Origin: Trichoderma breve
Lineage: Eukaryota > Ascomycota > Sordariomycetes > Hypocreales > Hypocreaceae
DNA: 64,000 bases
Assembly (NCBI RefSeq): GCF_028502605.1
Contig: NW_026611593.1
Location: 868,001 to 932,000 of the forward strand
Direction: 5' to 3'
Part shown: piece after piece, positions 1 through 12,200 of the stretch
Layout: every line of letters starts with the position of its first letter
Position numbering within the stretch: position 1 is the first letter of the stretch
Position numbers and translations under genes: made by a program
The notes under the pieces: model-generated
Told to the model about the DNA's origin: nothing
What the model saw: only the letters and a program-made list of their open reading frames with translations
The model's database searches: none

Positions 1-1794
1 ACTGCTTGCAAAGCCTCTGCTGATGCAAGGTGTGGATTGTGTAAATTAATTTTATTCGCCGTCTGCAGCGAGCATGACGAGGATTGGGCTTGTGAACAAC
101 GTCTCATCTTTCGAAATTCTCGACTTCCGCGATCTTTGTCCACTTGGCCGAACAGTCAACAAATGGGACTATATGGGCTTCAATGCAGTATCGAATCTGA
201 GCCCACAAAACCCATTATTACCATTCAATTATTTGCTAAAAAGGGTGAGCATTCGTTCCATAAAGTGTGGGAAACTACAATCTGACAAGATATAGACGAT
301 CCCATCGCAGAAATTGTGCGCCAGAGGCCCCTTCGCAGAAATGTCGGGAGCAGCAATGCATTTGCCGCAGCAAGGGCTCTCATCAAAAATTGCATGAATC
401 CCAAGAATCCCCACAAGCATTGTCAATATTCTCGAGACACCGTCCTTCCATTGCGAGTTCTCGATGTTGGCCAACCAGGAGACCCTCACCCAACAGTCAA
501 ACTGAAGATCAATGATATGGACACCCGTGCCAAATACCTGGCTTTGAGCTATTGCTGGGGAGAGCAACTCGGCCCTACAGCGAAATCACTTCAGCTACAG
601 AAAAATAATCTCAATCAACTGGTTGCTGGTATCGAATTGGGGAGTCTTCAACAATCCATACAAGATGCCATTTTTGCCACTCGCAAACTAGGCTTTCGGT
701 ATCTTTGGATTGATGCCCTTTGTATCATCCAAGACTGCGCTAAAGATAAGGAAACAGAGATTTCACGCATGGCATCCATCTACAAGAACGCTTCCGTGAC
801 TATTGCGGCATCCTCCTCAGAAAATGCAGCACATGGATTCCTAACCCAGAAGAAACAACCTTATTATCCAGACTATGAAGTCCGTATTCCAATGGCGAAT
901 AATGTTACAGGCACGGTGTATCCTTCAACAGGTCCCTACGAGCCCGATCATCCTTTAGACAAGAGAGGGTGGACATTACAAGAGTTCATGTTATCATCAA
1001 GAATGTTGATATTCTCCGACTACGAGCTTTTATGGCAGTGCAAAGAAGTGGATCTTCGGAGCGTTTCTGCAAGAGGGCTCGAGTATCTTCAACTATTGGA
1101 AAGTCTCCCATGGACCGTTTTTGATAATGGCGCAGAACCCTTATATGGAAGTCACGAAGCTGAGAAACTTTATCTCTGGATGACCATTGTTCGGCAGTAC
1201 ACAGGTCGCGAGCTGACAAATACGGATGACAAACTCAACGCAGTCATGGGCATAACCTCTGAACTTGAAACGCTGTGGCGTGATATAAATATCTATGGAC
1301 TCTGGAAGAAATGGTTTATAGACCTTCTAGCTTGGCATAAACCGGATATTGGAAGAGAAGAAAGACGAAACCTCAAACGGGCGCCAAGTTGGTCATGGGC
1401 ATCTCTGGATGGTGCGGTCGTCTATGAAGGGCCCATCACCTCTAAAGATGCCGCAGTCAAGTTCTTGACTATGCAGACAGCAGTATTGACATGCCGTATG
1501 CTGAAAGTAAATGAAGTAAAAAAGGACAAGGTCAACACGATAGTAGAGGGCACGGATCTCGAGTTTCCTGAGGCAGAACTCCAAGAGACGGGGTTGAGTT
1601 TTGACGATGTGGAATATTTGTTGTTGGGAGCAGTACAAATAGGCGCTGATACTGAGAAAGGCAAAGGGTTGCTTGTGATTGATGTTAGCGGAGGATTTTA
1701 TCGGCGGATTGGACTGGCTAACTTTGAGGACATGGGGATATGGGAAGGCGTCAATCGGCGAGACATTACATTTGAGGCGAGGATCAGTAACTAG
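1..1794 (+). CDS. HET-domain protein, 5' end outside the window
   Basis: Exons are 1-244 and 296-1794, joined across a 51 bp intron (GTGAGC at 245, CTGAC branch at 282, ATAG at 295). The TGA at 283 lies inside this intron, so the gene is not broken there. The frame is open to the left edge with no ATG, so the start is missing; about 580 residues are present. The HET domain is clear: YLALSYCWGE, then FRYLWIDALCIIQD, an ISRMASIYKNASVTIAA block, and RGWTLQEFMLSSR with LLWQCKE behind it. HET proteins act in heterokaryon incompatibility and trigger cell death after recognition of non-self; that is family knowledge, not shown here. The C-terminal third matches no domain I recognise. It converges on the NACHT gene, with only 63 bp between the two stop codons. 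Confidence 0.88.
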
Positions 1795-1857
1795 GACAGA
1801 CAGTTTCTAAATGAAAATTGATTGCGGTAACCCCTATGGCTTCAAGAGCTTGAGCAA

Positions 1858-4800
1858 TTAATGCACTATTCTTGTATGGATCTTTTGGTGCCTTTGGCAG
1901 TCGCTTATTCTTGTAAAGGCCTTATCACAGCCCATGTGTGTGCACTTAAAAGGGCGCTCTCCAAAATGGCTTCTCTCGTGGCTGACTTGGTTAATCTTCC
2001 TTGTAAATTTCTTACCACATAGACTGCAAGGAAACTCTTTTGCCTCAGTTCTGGGACGAATCGGCTCAAAAGTACCTTGTTCGCTGCTTTTTTCAGGATG
2101 GTAAATCCGCACATGTCTCTCCAAGTCCTTCTTGGAGGTGAACCCGATCGGGGCAGCATTGCATCGGATGGAACACTGATATGGCCTATCGTGCCGGTTG
2201 TTGTGGACTTCAAGATCTTCTTTCTTGTCGTAGCCTATATGAAAGTAAGCGCACAGGAGGCGTTTGCACTTGAAGAGATTCGGACCATAGTAATCCGATA
2301 TCTTATCATTGAGGCAAGCGATATCACCAGGGTTGAAGTTGGTCTCCAGTGAGGCTCTGTTCTCCAGCATAGCCTTCTCAATTCCCTCAATACCCATAGT
2401 GTTCCGGACGTCGAAATCCATTTTCTGATGAGTATAGATATGATTCCACAGGATGCAAAGGTTTTGATAGAACGGAAGTGCAGAGAAGTTGTCGAGATCC
2501 GCTGGCATTTGGCCTCGAAAATCTCGGTGAAATTCTTGTGTGAGATCCGCTCGATTTTGGTCCACGAAGTCTTGCAATGCGGAACCAAATTCCTCACAGT
2601 CACTGCTTTGTTTATTAAGGAAGTCGCTGCACTTCGAAATTACCGTACTGATGTGGCTGTGCCATTGAGAACAAGCGTAATCTTGAAAGGAAAACCAGCC
2701 AAGCTTTACTTTTTCTTGCCGTTGATTGTCGTCATAATCTTTAGAAGCGCTAATTAAACTTAGGTATCGCAGGCAGCGAATTGTGAGCCCACACTGGACA
2801 GCCTGTTCAGCAATGTACTTATTTTGAATGATATGTCTAGTCATTGTTAGTTTAATACCATAGAGCCAGCTGATAGATCAACTCATTGCTTACTGCCGCG
2901 CTGTGGAATGAACAATCCGGATGTGACCACCGTCAAGAATATGCACCAGAGACCCAAGGTAATTATGGGAATCCTGTCTCAGCATCTTGTTATCAAAGTC
3001 CACTTTCTGCTGTTGGGGATCATATGACAGAATCGATTGCATTTCGTGCCATTTGAGGGGGCGTTTTGCGCAGACCAACCAACCGAGAAGTTGCGTTGCC
3101 ATATCCCAGTGAGCTTCTCCCTCTGGAAGCTTCAATAGCTCCGTCCTCAATATACCTAAAAGCTTCTCATATCTGCAACTGATATTAGCCTACTCATGTT
3201 GTCCGAGACGAAATTTGTGCAGTTGCAAGCTTACATCTGGGAGAGCTTCTTGGGTGCCATTTCTTCTGTTAATTTCTCTAAAAGCTTCTCTTTTGTCATC
3301 TGATATCGAAGATACTCGATGGCCAAATGGGCATAGAGAAACATATCTACATTTGTTATTAGCATGCGCTGCGTTAATAGATGCCATTTACAGGGGTATA
3401 CTTTAAAAACGAACCTTCACTTCTTCGACAGACAATACTTTCAATCTGTTGTTTGTCGCTTTCAGAAAGATTGAAGCCGCTGCTTGTCGCACTCGCCTTA
3501 GAAAAATCTGGTATCCTCTTCTTCACATAGTTTCTGATGTCTTCTGCATTGTCTGTCGCTTTGAGTTCGACGCACGCATCATCCTCTGGCATGATGCCGG
3601 CTTTGGATAGCTCCGGAGTTTGTTGACTCATGAATAACACCCTCAATCGCCCCTGCTTGATGTTATCACAGTTTGTAACCTGATCCATGAAGAAGCTTGC
3701 AGTTCTACGCGCTTCTATCATTTCGCACTCGTCTATTCCATCAATGACGATATACTGCCGAGTATTATACTCAAAGAAAGCCTTGATGAGAAATTCTGCC
3801 GTTGCGACGTCCGTTAGAAGTCCACTTGAATCGATATTTTCCTTGCACAGAGGCAAAAGATATTCAGTGACTTCAACCATTTGATGTAAAACTCCTTTGA
3901 GAATGTCAAGGTAAGTGCGATGATCAGTGTCTTCTTCTTCGCAATAGAAATAGCATATCTTGCTCTCTTGCGGAATTGCGTTTCTCTTCTTTTCGGTACG
4001 TAAGTCCCTTAACTCGTCTATTAACAACGAACAGAGTATGGTTTTACCTAGACAACATTAGCTCCCGATATCTCAACTTTATGAAACAAGACTATTACCA
4101 AATCCTCTACTCCCTTGAAGCCAGATGGCGGAATTGGGTGGCGGATCCTCAGTCATCCAATCAGTGACTTCGCTATATTTCTTGAATAGCCAACGGCCAG
4201 TATCAGGACATATTCTCGCATCCTGAAATTTCTTGTGAAGGAGCGGCATCTTCTTGGAAGCCGATATCCAAGCCAAAACTTTCTTTTTTGTTTTGGTTTC
4301 CTCATCTCTTTGTTTCTCTTCGAAATTTTCCCATGACTTCTTCACAGTCTGGGGATATTCTAAAACAATCCTCCGAATATTTTGCCAGTTCTGATTGCCA
4401 TTCTGCCAAGACTCCACGGGTGGTAATTCGGCATCCACATCCAAGGTAGCTTGAGGATTCCAAAAAGATGACCCCTTCTCCTTAATAAACTTTCTATGGT
4501 TTTCCAAGGAAGCTGCTACATGATCAAAAGTATCGTTCAAAGATTTCCAGGTAGATTTGTATATTTTCTGGAATACTGAAAGATTTGTTAGCCCCTGCAA
4601 TAATATCGCTGCCTAGAAATTAATCTTACAAGTGGACCGGAGAGAGAAAAGCTTATATGCGCGCTGGTGGAAAGTAAGAACATCTCGATATATGTGCACT
4701 AAAAATGTTGTGCAATCAGGTATCGAGATGAAGAGCTGTACATACTCGTACAGTAATGGAAGTTTCTCTCCTATCTTATCATATACATCTAGTAAGTTGT

Positions 4801-5185
4801 CCAATTCTCGATCCGTGCGATCTGTAAACTATACGTTGTACAGTGTTAGCTCGGTGCGTCTGTACAACCACAGAATTGCTGGATTCATATGTACCTTCAA
4901 AAGAAATCGAGTAGGCCCCCAGACGCATCCCATCAGTTTTACGACATGTTGTTGATCGAGCTTAAGTTTAACCATCACCTTCTCAAAATGTTCCATACCG
5001 GTGAGAAATAACTCTACTCGTTTCATGTTCATCATATTTTTGGTCGATTCTCGCCTTGATTGGATATTGTTGATGTCTTGTAGTACTTCATCATAACTGC
5101 TTGATTGAAATAGTTCTTTTTGTTCAATATCTGTGACTTCTGCGATGAATTTGTCTACAACGCCGAGCATCTCATTCGGGTCCAT
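1858..5185 (-). CDS. NLR-like STAND protein: NACHT domain with C-terminal C2H2 zinc fingers
   Basis: Seven exons read through in phase: 5185-4895, 4828-4630, 4575-4099, 4047-3415, 3346-3235, 3172-2894 and 2836-1858, giving about 989 residues. Every junction is GT-AG. Order of parts: a fungal STAND N-terminal helical domain (VWGPTRFLLK, LLDVYDKIGEKLPLL) to about residue 270; NACHT with Walker A GSRGFGKT near 317-324, which is only complete after splicing, and Walker B YIVIDGIDECE near 420-430; a winged-helix-like stretch (LLGWLVCAKRPLKWHEM, then VHSTARQ); and at the C terminus two degenerate and two classical C2H2 fingers with the linker FGERPFKC. No ankyrin, WD or TPR repeats follow the NACHT, so the fingers take the place of the sensor. 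Probably a cytosolic or nuclear non-self receptor (inference). The start is uncertain: the first ATG is at 5185, but coding may extend upstream through an acceptor near 5203. Confidence 0.82.
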
Positions 5186-5964
5186 TGTTTGGTCTTGCCA
5201 CACTGATAAAAGTGCTGATTGATCCGTTTTAGGGTTATCAAGAATACATTAAACAAAGAACTCTTGGCTTCGGGATGTTATGATGTGAAAATTTCTGAAT
5301 TGTTGGGGTTGGGCTGCAAATTTCGGTCAGGCCGAATGAGGCAGCAACTAGGCAGCGACAAGAGATGGACGCGCACTGCATGAGTGTTTACAAATACTGT
5401 CTGCGCCTCGCCTGTTCTCGTTTCATTGGATAAAAATTGTACGCAAGCAGGCTCCCGCTTCTGTTATCACTGTACTCAGCCTCCGCATTACCTCTTAGCA
5501 GACATGCAGTCCAGCTATTCAGAATTCACCTATTTGTCTATTAATTTCATGACTTGTCCAAGTTTAAGTGGAGGGAAAACCCAGGCGTTTATGTCTCCGC
5601 ACGTTCGCTCGGAACATACACTTCTCACTTGCGTTGCCGAGATTAAAATTGCTGTGAAATGAGCGACCCTTGCTGTAAAATGAGCACGCCTTCTGCAGGA
5701 TTCAAGGCAGCAGCACCAAGACAAACCCGCAAATGAATACAAGCATATGCTGCTGAATATAGAAATTGTAAGCGAGGATTAGATCCACACATAGCATATT
5801 GTTGGAGATTTTGGGAAACACTTTGCGGCCATTGCATCACATCTCATACTCTAAATAATAGTTAATCTATGATTATATTTATTTCACACCGATAATTGAT
5901 CCTACGGTGCCCGTGTGATCGCCAATTCTAACGCCTGTCCCATGCTTATTAGTCATTATTGTAA
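5186..5964. other. intergenic, no gene seen
   Basis: No frame on either strand shows coding character or splice-compatible segments. It contains the upstream region of the NACHT gene and the 3' side of the Zn2Cys6 gene. A missing 5' exon of the NACHT gene could lie near 5205-5300. Confidence 0.5.
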
Positions 5965-7734
5965 TTACTCTATAGGTTCAGCAATTGCTTTCTGAACGGC
6001 ATACATGCTTTCCGGCCACCACGGCTCCCCCGTCTCTATGGATTCGGTCATCCACCCTTGAGTTTCCATGAATGAGAGTATCCGCCCGAGCTCCCACTGT
6101 CCGATAGTACCAATCCACCACACCCCGTCCAGGAGCATGGCGAGGACCAGCCAGTGGGCAAAGATACTCATTGCTAGTTGTTGTGCTTGGCCAAGCGGTA
6201 CTGCATTATTGGAGCAAGCGGAGTCATTTTGCTGTCCCGGTACTGGGATATAGTCCAGAGCTGATTGGACAAGTTGAAGATATTCAAGTGGCACGCGGCT
6301 CAGGAAAGTCATAATTGTCCGTCTCAACATCTTGGTTGGCGTAACGGAGATGACGTGGGCTATGTATCTCCTCAGCCATGGAGAGGCATTTTCGAGTCTC
6401 CCAAGGTGGGAAGCCGATGGAACAGGTGTCGCCTGAGAGGATTCAGGGATCGATTCGTCACCGGAAAATACTGTATTAAAAAGGTTATTCAGAAGCTCAA
6501 CAGCCGTCAGGCATGCTTGAAGCCCTGAGTCCGGGTTTTTTGGTGCGTGGAAGTTTGAGTCATATTGACCAATCCAGACTGCCTGAGCGTGTGCAGTGAG
6601 CTTTTCCATGGCAGCTCCGTATGTCGCAGATACAATCGGCAGCAGCAGCTTCTTCGTCCCTTCTGATGGGCCATCTTCAGGATTGAGTAGATTATCGCCC
6701 AGCATGGGGGTTGTATGAAAGGTAGCATCGTCATTTGCAACTGAATGTGGGCTCGGCAGATCATTTTCCAACTCGCTGTTTCCACTGTTTAGCAGCCCAA
6801 CGTACGCTACATATGCAGCACGAATAGAGGTTATCCACTGTGATTGCAACGGCAGCATCTCGTTGGATAATGTGATTCCGCAGCGGACAGCTTTCTTTGT
6901 TAACATAACCCGAACGCAGTGGCCAGATAACGAATATAGAACCATCAACGCAGCATTGGCCAGAACTGTATCAAAGTGACCGCCATAAAGAGCTCCCTGC
7001 ATCTGATGAAGTGAAGACCTATGGTGTTCGTCTGCTACAGCAAGAAGCCTTTTCATCTCGTCTATTCTCTCGAAAGGAGCTGGTGAGCCCTTCAAAATGT
7101 CGTAACACTTGCAAACCGCCGAGAGTGCAAGCACTGAGCCCATGACTGGCCTGCTGCCGAACGCGAGATTCGGCATCCCAACGTGGAGAGCGTGTAATTC
7201 TTCTGCATTGAAGGGGATGACGCGGCTGGTATGTGATATATAGTGACTTAAAAGCTCCAAGTCCTCAGAATTCAAAGCATGATATGGCTGGAGCATCTGC
7301 GGTACCACGGAGGCATCATATGGCAATGTGCGGGCGATGCCTGAATCACCAGAACATGTGTCATCGGAATTTATTTCGGAGCTGCTTGGGCTGGGCTCGG
7401 CGAGATTTAAATATCCCAAGTCCGGGATTTCAGGGATTGGAGAGATTGGAGAGTCTTGTTCAGGGCTGAGAGCAGTCGAGTCCGTAGGGAAGCGTTCGTT
7501 TTGGGTAGTGTAACGGCAACAGTGATTCCGCTTCTGGCAGCGAGAACAGACGGGACGAACTTCATCGCACTGATTGCGCTGTTAGCAAACATTTCCAGAT
7601 TCTCAACTTTGAATACAAAATTATCAAAGCACCTTTTTTCTCTGCTGCTTGCATCTTATACAGCCCTTTCTAGATTTTTCATGCGACCGACGTTGTTTAA
7701 ACTCCTTTGCAGTGTGAATGAGAATTGTGGACAT
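5965..7734 (-). CDS. Zn2Cys6 fungal transcription factor
   Basis: Two exons, 7734-7633 and 7569-5965, are joined in phase 0 across a 63 bp intron (GTGCTT donor, GCTAAC branch, CAATCAG acceptor); product 568 residues. The intron splits the binuclear cluster: GCIRCKQQRKK in exon 1 and CDEVRPVCSRCQKRNHCC in exon 2, which together give the six-cysteine pattern. A Ser/Pro-rich linker follows, then a long helical region with LELLSHYISHTSRVIPF, typical of the regulatory domain of Upc2-like/sterol-uptake-type regulators. A nuclear DNA-binding regulator is expected; its targets cannot be told. The start ATG at 7734 is the only one that keeps the basic stretch ahead of the cluster. Confidence 0.85.
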
Positions 7735-10656
7735 TTTGGCTGAATTGTCTTTTAAGCTTGTTGCTATGGAACTCTTCGTGCAAGATTCATGAGAGACCAC
7801 TTATTTAAATATTTAACGGTAATCCGGAGACAATAGTTACGCTAACCATGCGACGGCGCTTGCAGCAGGAAAGTAACACACCATCCCTTTTTCGGGCTGT
7901 ATTTGGAATTCGGTATGTGTCAGAAACTTAAGGCAGAAATGGTAAGTCTTCTTTTTTATTCCCGCGCATTTCTCTTCTTGAGTCTGCTGATAAGTGCCGA
8001 ACGATAGTATGTCATAATCTCACCCTTGCATTCAGCGTTAGCATGAATCCTATACTTCATTTCAAGGCACCCAATTGAGGTTATTTGTCAAGCTGGTGAC
8101 GCAGCAAAAGAGAAGGCCCAGGGCTGTGCATTCTAGCCTGGTTTCTAGTGGGATTAGCGGTGAGTTCGCGTTTACGAATCCCGTTGCAAATGCGAACCCC
8201 GTCACAAAAACCGCGGCCTTGCCCTGCCGCGACGAACCATAGTAACCTTGATTAAGTGAATGATCATATATCGCCGACTGGAGCGGGCCCCTTTTTCGCA
8301 GTTGTGAGCCTGGAAGGTTTAGGCTAACAGTTAAGGCCTGTAACTTCGACTGGTTAATAGTGGAGAGAGTTACGTGTTCGATCTTAATAATAAACATACA
8401 ACTAGTCTGTTGTATAGAGGAAACTCCGCAAACTTGATTGGCCGGAGTTAATATAAGAGAGCGAGCCGATATGAGAGCAGCCTGTAAGATTCTAGAAAGG
8501 CGAGTCATAAAGATGCGGTCTAGGAGAGCTTCTAAAAAGTGCGCTAGTTCTGAACAATTCAACTCTCAGGAACAGATCTACGGTATGAGTAACTTTGATT
8601 CCGGCAAGAAGTACTCCATTGTAAGGAGAAAAGCAACTTGTCGAAGTACACAAGCCCTCAGGCTCTTCAATTGAGAGAAGAATGTTGATTCTATTGTTCG
8701 ACTATCGCACGCGTATCCAGGTTCGAGAAGGATCCCGAAGAATGCCGGACTGATCCCCTGCCAACTGGACACTAGGTTGGGTACTGCACACGTAGACCTT
8801 CCGATGTTCTCCGTATTCCTGACCCAATCATTAACCTTCCTTTATGATGTTTAATGGTTAGTTTCAATCAACTATCTCACATTCCTTGTATCAAGGCAAA
8901 CTTGCGTTCTGCGGCTAGTTAGAGGAGGATGTAAACCAAGACAAGGATCACGTATGACCAATTGAAGCTATATCCGATGGAGGAGCAAGTGGAAACTATG
9001 ATAACAAACTCCTTGCATTTCTTTTCCGCTTTTTACAACCAATTTCAATATAGCGCATCACTGAAACACCGCATATAACTGTTTTGAATTACTAAAGTTT
9101 GTCGGCCCTTCAGACGACGTTGTATTGCGTGTGGGGAGTTTTGGTTCTGACAGAGGGGAAGAGATTGCGGCACTAAAGCGCGCGAATCGCAGCCCCTGTC
9201 CCTTTCCCGAAATCCTTCTCAACTACGTGCCTAGTGGTTCCCGCATTCTAGGCATCTTTCTAGAATCAATCTTGTAAATCACCATGAAGCTTTAGCTCGA
9301 GCATCTTTGCCAACAGGTTAAGGTACCTCAAATCGTTCATGGCATACCAGTAGGACTGATCTTAAGCAGATCATCATCCATACGATGTTTAATATGTGGA
9401 TAAATATGTGGATCATCGGAGAATATGGAACATTATGGTTCTTTGAACTAGGCAAAATTGGTAGTGCATCGTTCATGCATCCAAGTGAAAGTGTCAACGC
9501 CGTTTTTTTCTCAACATTTTGCTGAAGTTTAGCTAGCATACTTGGGAATTGAAACATATTGAAATATAAAATACTCGAAATTTCCCCTAAGCTATGGAAT
9601 GAGAATTGAGATCAGTTCAATTTACTCGCATGTGATTGCTGCTAATATGACAATGATAGCTCAGGCTCGATCATGCCCTGCCGCAGCTCTCGATAATACG
9701 TGTGGTAAAGCTGAAAGTTTCAACAAGGTATAATGCAGCTAATCTGGGGATAAGGCAGGGCGGTATTAGTTAATCTTGAGGAACCGATCAGTCGGTATGA
9801 AGATCTAAGCTAGTTATTATCTCATATCTAGTTAATCTATCAGTCCAATGAGCGGTCACACTCAAGCTTTACCGACTGAATCCTCCAGCTTCCATGCCAC
9901 TAATGGCATAACTATAATGGGGCGAGATTATGATAAGACTAACCCAGTGACGCCTTCTGGATCATTGTATCTCCGTAGAAGGAATAACGACGATGTAGTG
10001 TTGTAACATTACAATCGTCGAAGATAGACTCGAATTATGAATTTGAAATATGTCATGTTTTAGGGACTCTCTATGCACCTGTTTGGGGCTTTACTGAGTT
10101 TGTTTTGTGATGAAATATTTAACATTGCCCGCCTACCTTGGAACAATGTTGACGTGCTTATAGAATGAAATCGAGGGCAACTTAATCATGATGGTAAAGA
10201 AATGGAGGAATTGAGAGATTCGCAGATGATGTATAGACGCTTCTACTTCAAAGTACAAAAGCCAATTCCAACATTTAGTGTCCTGAAAGTGCAGCTTTAC
10301 ATTTACAAGAAATTCTTCATCGTCTAAACTGTCGGAAAAGGGGGTGACAGCAACACATTATTGCGTTCATTCACACAATGGACAGAACCATCTATGCCTC
10401 TGTTGTACGCTGCTCTATCTTCATAAGGAGCAAGTGGTATAGTGCAACTTGGGATCGTTACCGCACAGTGCGCGCTCTTAGCCGCTGTCGTATACTCGTA
10501 TTTGCTAAATGTTATTGCGTACTGGAAGCAATTTGTTTGTGATGATTAAGTCGAGTAAGTACAGAGTATCTCGCAATGCCATTATCGACATGAAGTCGGG
10601 TACTGTACTCTATTTGCATTTGCTCAATACTGGTTACTCATCAGGTTGCATTGGCC

Positions 10657-10710
10657 GAGCGTATTCCTCCAGTCTCACGAGCGTATTCCACAAGCCACAG
10701 AGCGTATTCC
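10657..10710 (+). repeat. three spaced copies of an 11-bp motif
   Basis: GAGCGTATTCC occurs at 10657, 10679 and 10700, a spacing of 21-22 bp (two helical turns). A near-complement, GGAATATGCGCTC, lies in the other orientation at about 11118-11130. This could be a minisatellite seed or clustered binding sites; nothing decides between them. Confidence 0.6.
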
Positions 10711-10847
10711 TCCAACGCGCGTCCCCACATCGCGTCGGCAGAGGACCGAACAGTAGCATGAGAGTTGTCTTAGCTTGGCAAAGAGGCGGAGTTTACGGGA
10801 GCTAGCGGACGCTGTGTCTCCATCGCATTCGAGCCGTCCTTAATACT

Positions 10848-10870
10848 CTTTCTCCACTATGCGGAGAAAG
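10848..10870. repeat. perfect inverted repeat (8-bp stem)
   Basis: CTTTCTCC and GGAGAAAG flank a 7-nt loop. It lies about 460 bp upstream of the peroxidase start and could be a dimeric regulator site or a hairpin. Confidence 0.5.
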
Positions 10871-10915
10871 AAAGTAAACACCGGCCTGATCTCCTTGCTC
10901 AAGGCACCAATATCG

Positions 10916-10951
10916 GTGTACGCGTGAGAAGAAAACGACAGTGTACGCGTG
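10916..10951 (+). promoter_or_regulatory. paired GTGTACGCGTG boxes
   Basis: The 11-bp word GTGTACGCGTG occurs twice, at 10916 and 10941, 25 bp apart, about 400 bp upstream of the peroxidase start. Identical spaced words in a promoter suggest a regulator site; no factor is assigned. Confidence 0.35.
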
Positions 10952-11108
10952 GAAACAAATTGCCAGGCACATCCTTGCTAAGAGTACCAGAATCAGCCTG
11001 GTGTGTTCTTCCTACTACTTACCTACGCAGTGAACATGCTCTGCTGACCCCTGGTGAATAGATGAACAGCCTCATTATGGGCGATGCGCTCGAATACGCC
11101 CTTCTGGA

Positions 11109-11184
11109 AGACAATTTGGAATATGCGCTCCTTAGAGATGCAGATAATTTGGAATATGTAGAGACACAGACAATTTGGAATAGG
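11109..11184 (+). repeat. short tandem array, three units
   Basis: AGACAATTTGGAATATG-like units start at 11109, 11142 and 11168, each followed by a variable TAGAGA-type tail. It lies in the proximal promoter region of the peroxidase gene. Confidence 0.6.
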
Positions 11185-11288
11185 TAGAGGCGCAAAAATA
11201 CAGATCGAACGTTGTATAAATACTCACGATTCTGTAGTCGGGTTGTAAACAAACATACGAACATCACTTCTTTGTCAACCAACATCAG

Positions 11289-11296
11289 TATATAAA
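11289..11296 (+). promoter_or_regulatory. TATA box of the peroxidase gene
   Basis: TATATAAA lies 42 bp upstream of the ATG at 11331, implying a very short 5' leader. Confidence 0.5.
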
Positions 11297-11330
11297 GAAT
11301 TCATACTGTACTCCATTCTAATCAGACAAT

Positions 11331-12200
11331 ATGCGAGTTCTTTTTTTCACCCTGGCGTTAGGCAGCTTCGCTACGGCGTTGCCTAACCATCCTTTCAAGG
11401 GGCACGAATGGATTCCTGCGGGGCCAGGAGACAGTGGGTGACTCAAAAATCGCCGGTGATTCATATATATAGGCGACTAACCGCGAGCAACAGGACGATC
11501 CCCTTGCCCTGGCCTGAACGTGCTTGCTAATCACGGTTACCTTCCTCGTTCCGGAAAGAACATCGATCTGCCAACCGTTCAAGCTGCCGTCTCGGCTGCA
11601 TACAACTATGTCCCTGATACCTTCGACAGCGCCTTCGTCCAAGCCCAGGACTGCCATTTGACGACCACAGGCAACTTTTCGACTTTCAATCTCGACGATC
11701 TGGCAAAACATGGACACAACTGTGTCGAATTTGATGGATCTCTATCACGAAATGACCTCTTTTTCGGAGATAACTTGCACTTTGACCCAAAAATCTGGTC
11801 GACAATGGCGAAGAGACTCGACTTGAACAAGGTTTCGCACGATCCAAAATCCAAGTACATCACTGTAGAGCAGGCGGCCAAGGCCAGAGCTGCTCGAGTA
11901 GCGGACGCAATGCATGCCAATCCCAATTTCACTGCATCAGATCTCGAGATGATGGGCAGTCCCGGGACGACGGCCTTGTACTTGACCACGCTGTGGGATG
12001 ATACCGTGGGAGGTGCTCCTAAGGAATGGGTCAAGTCATTCTTTGGTAAGTGGCTCAAGTGGTTGCTTGATACTGTCTGGAGGACTTATACTAACCACCA
12101 AACAGAATGGGAGAAGCTCCCTTTCACTAGGCCTTTGAAGCAAAAGACTGGCCAAGATATTGGTAACATGCTTACCGCAGTTCTGGCAGTGAAGGTTTAA
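11331..12200 (+). CDS. secreted haem-thiolate peroxidase / unspecific peroxygenase (short type)
   Basis: Three exons, 11331-11433, 11494-12045 and 12106-12200, with two 60 bp introns (GACTAAC and ACTAACC branch sites), both in phase 1; product 249 residues, the size of the short UPO group. A signal peptide covers about residues 1-16. The haem-ligand motif SPCPGLNVLANHGYLPR places the proximal cysteine at residue 39, and it is complete only after splicing. The second signature reads E113-F114-D115, followed by GSLSR, where the chloroperoxidase/UPO family normally has EHD or EGD, so the usual acid-base helper position carries phenylalanine. It would oxidise or halogenate organic substrates with peroxide outside the cell; activity may be altered by the Phe. 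Confidence 0.88.

Larger units (their letters stand above)
7735..11288. other. 3.5 kb gene-free region with small repeats
   Basis: I find no convincing coding exons; open frames here are short and lack codon or motif support. The sequence is moderately AT-rich. The right end holds the repeat arrays, the hairpin and the paired GTGTACGCGTG boxes listed separately, all upstream of the peroxidase gene. Confidence 0.45.

Noticed and set aside
283..285. In-frame TGA in the HET gene, seeming to make it a pseudogene
   Set aside because: It lies within a 51 bp intron with good donor, branch and acceptor; removing it joins both sides in frame and restores the expected AKKDDPIAE sequence.
4613..4804. 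Separate small genes at 4613-4804, 4829-5203 and 2890-3150 on the minus strand
   Set aside because: They are exons of the single NACHT gene; all phases and splice sites agree.
10509..10805. 98-codon plus-strand frame
   Set aside because: It overlaps the GAGCGTATTCC array, has no family motif, and its composition is like the spacer.
10657..11184. CRISPR-like array
   Set aside because: The repeats are too short and uneven, the organism is eukaryotic, and there are no cas genes.
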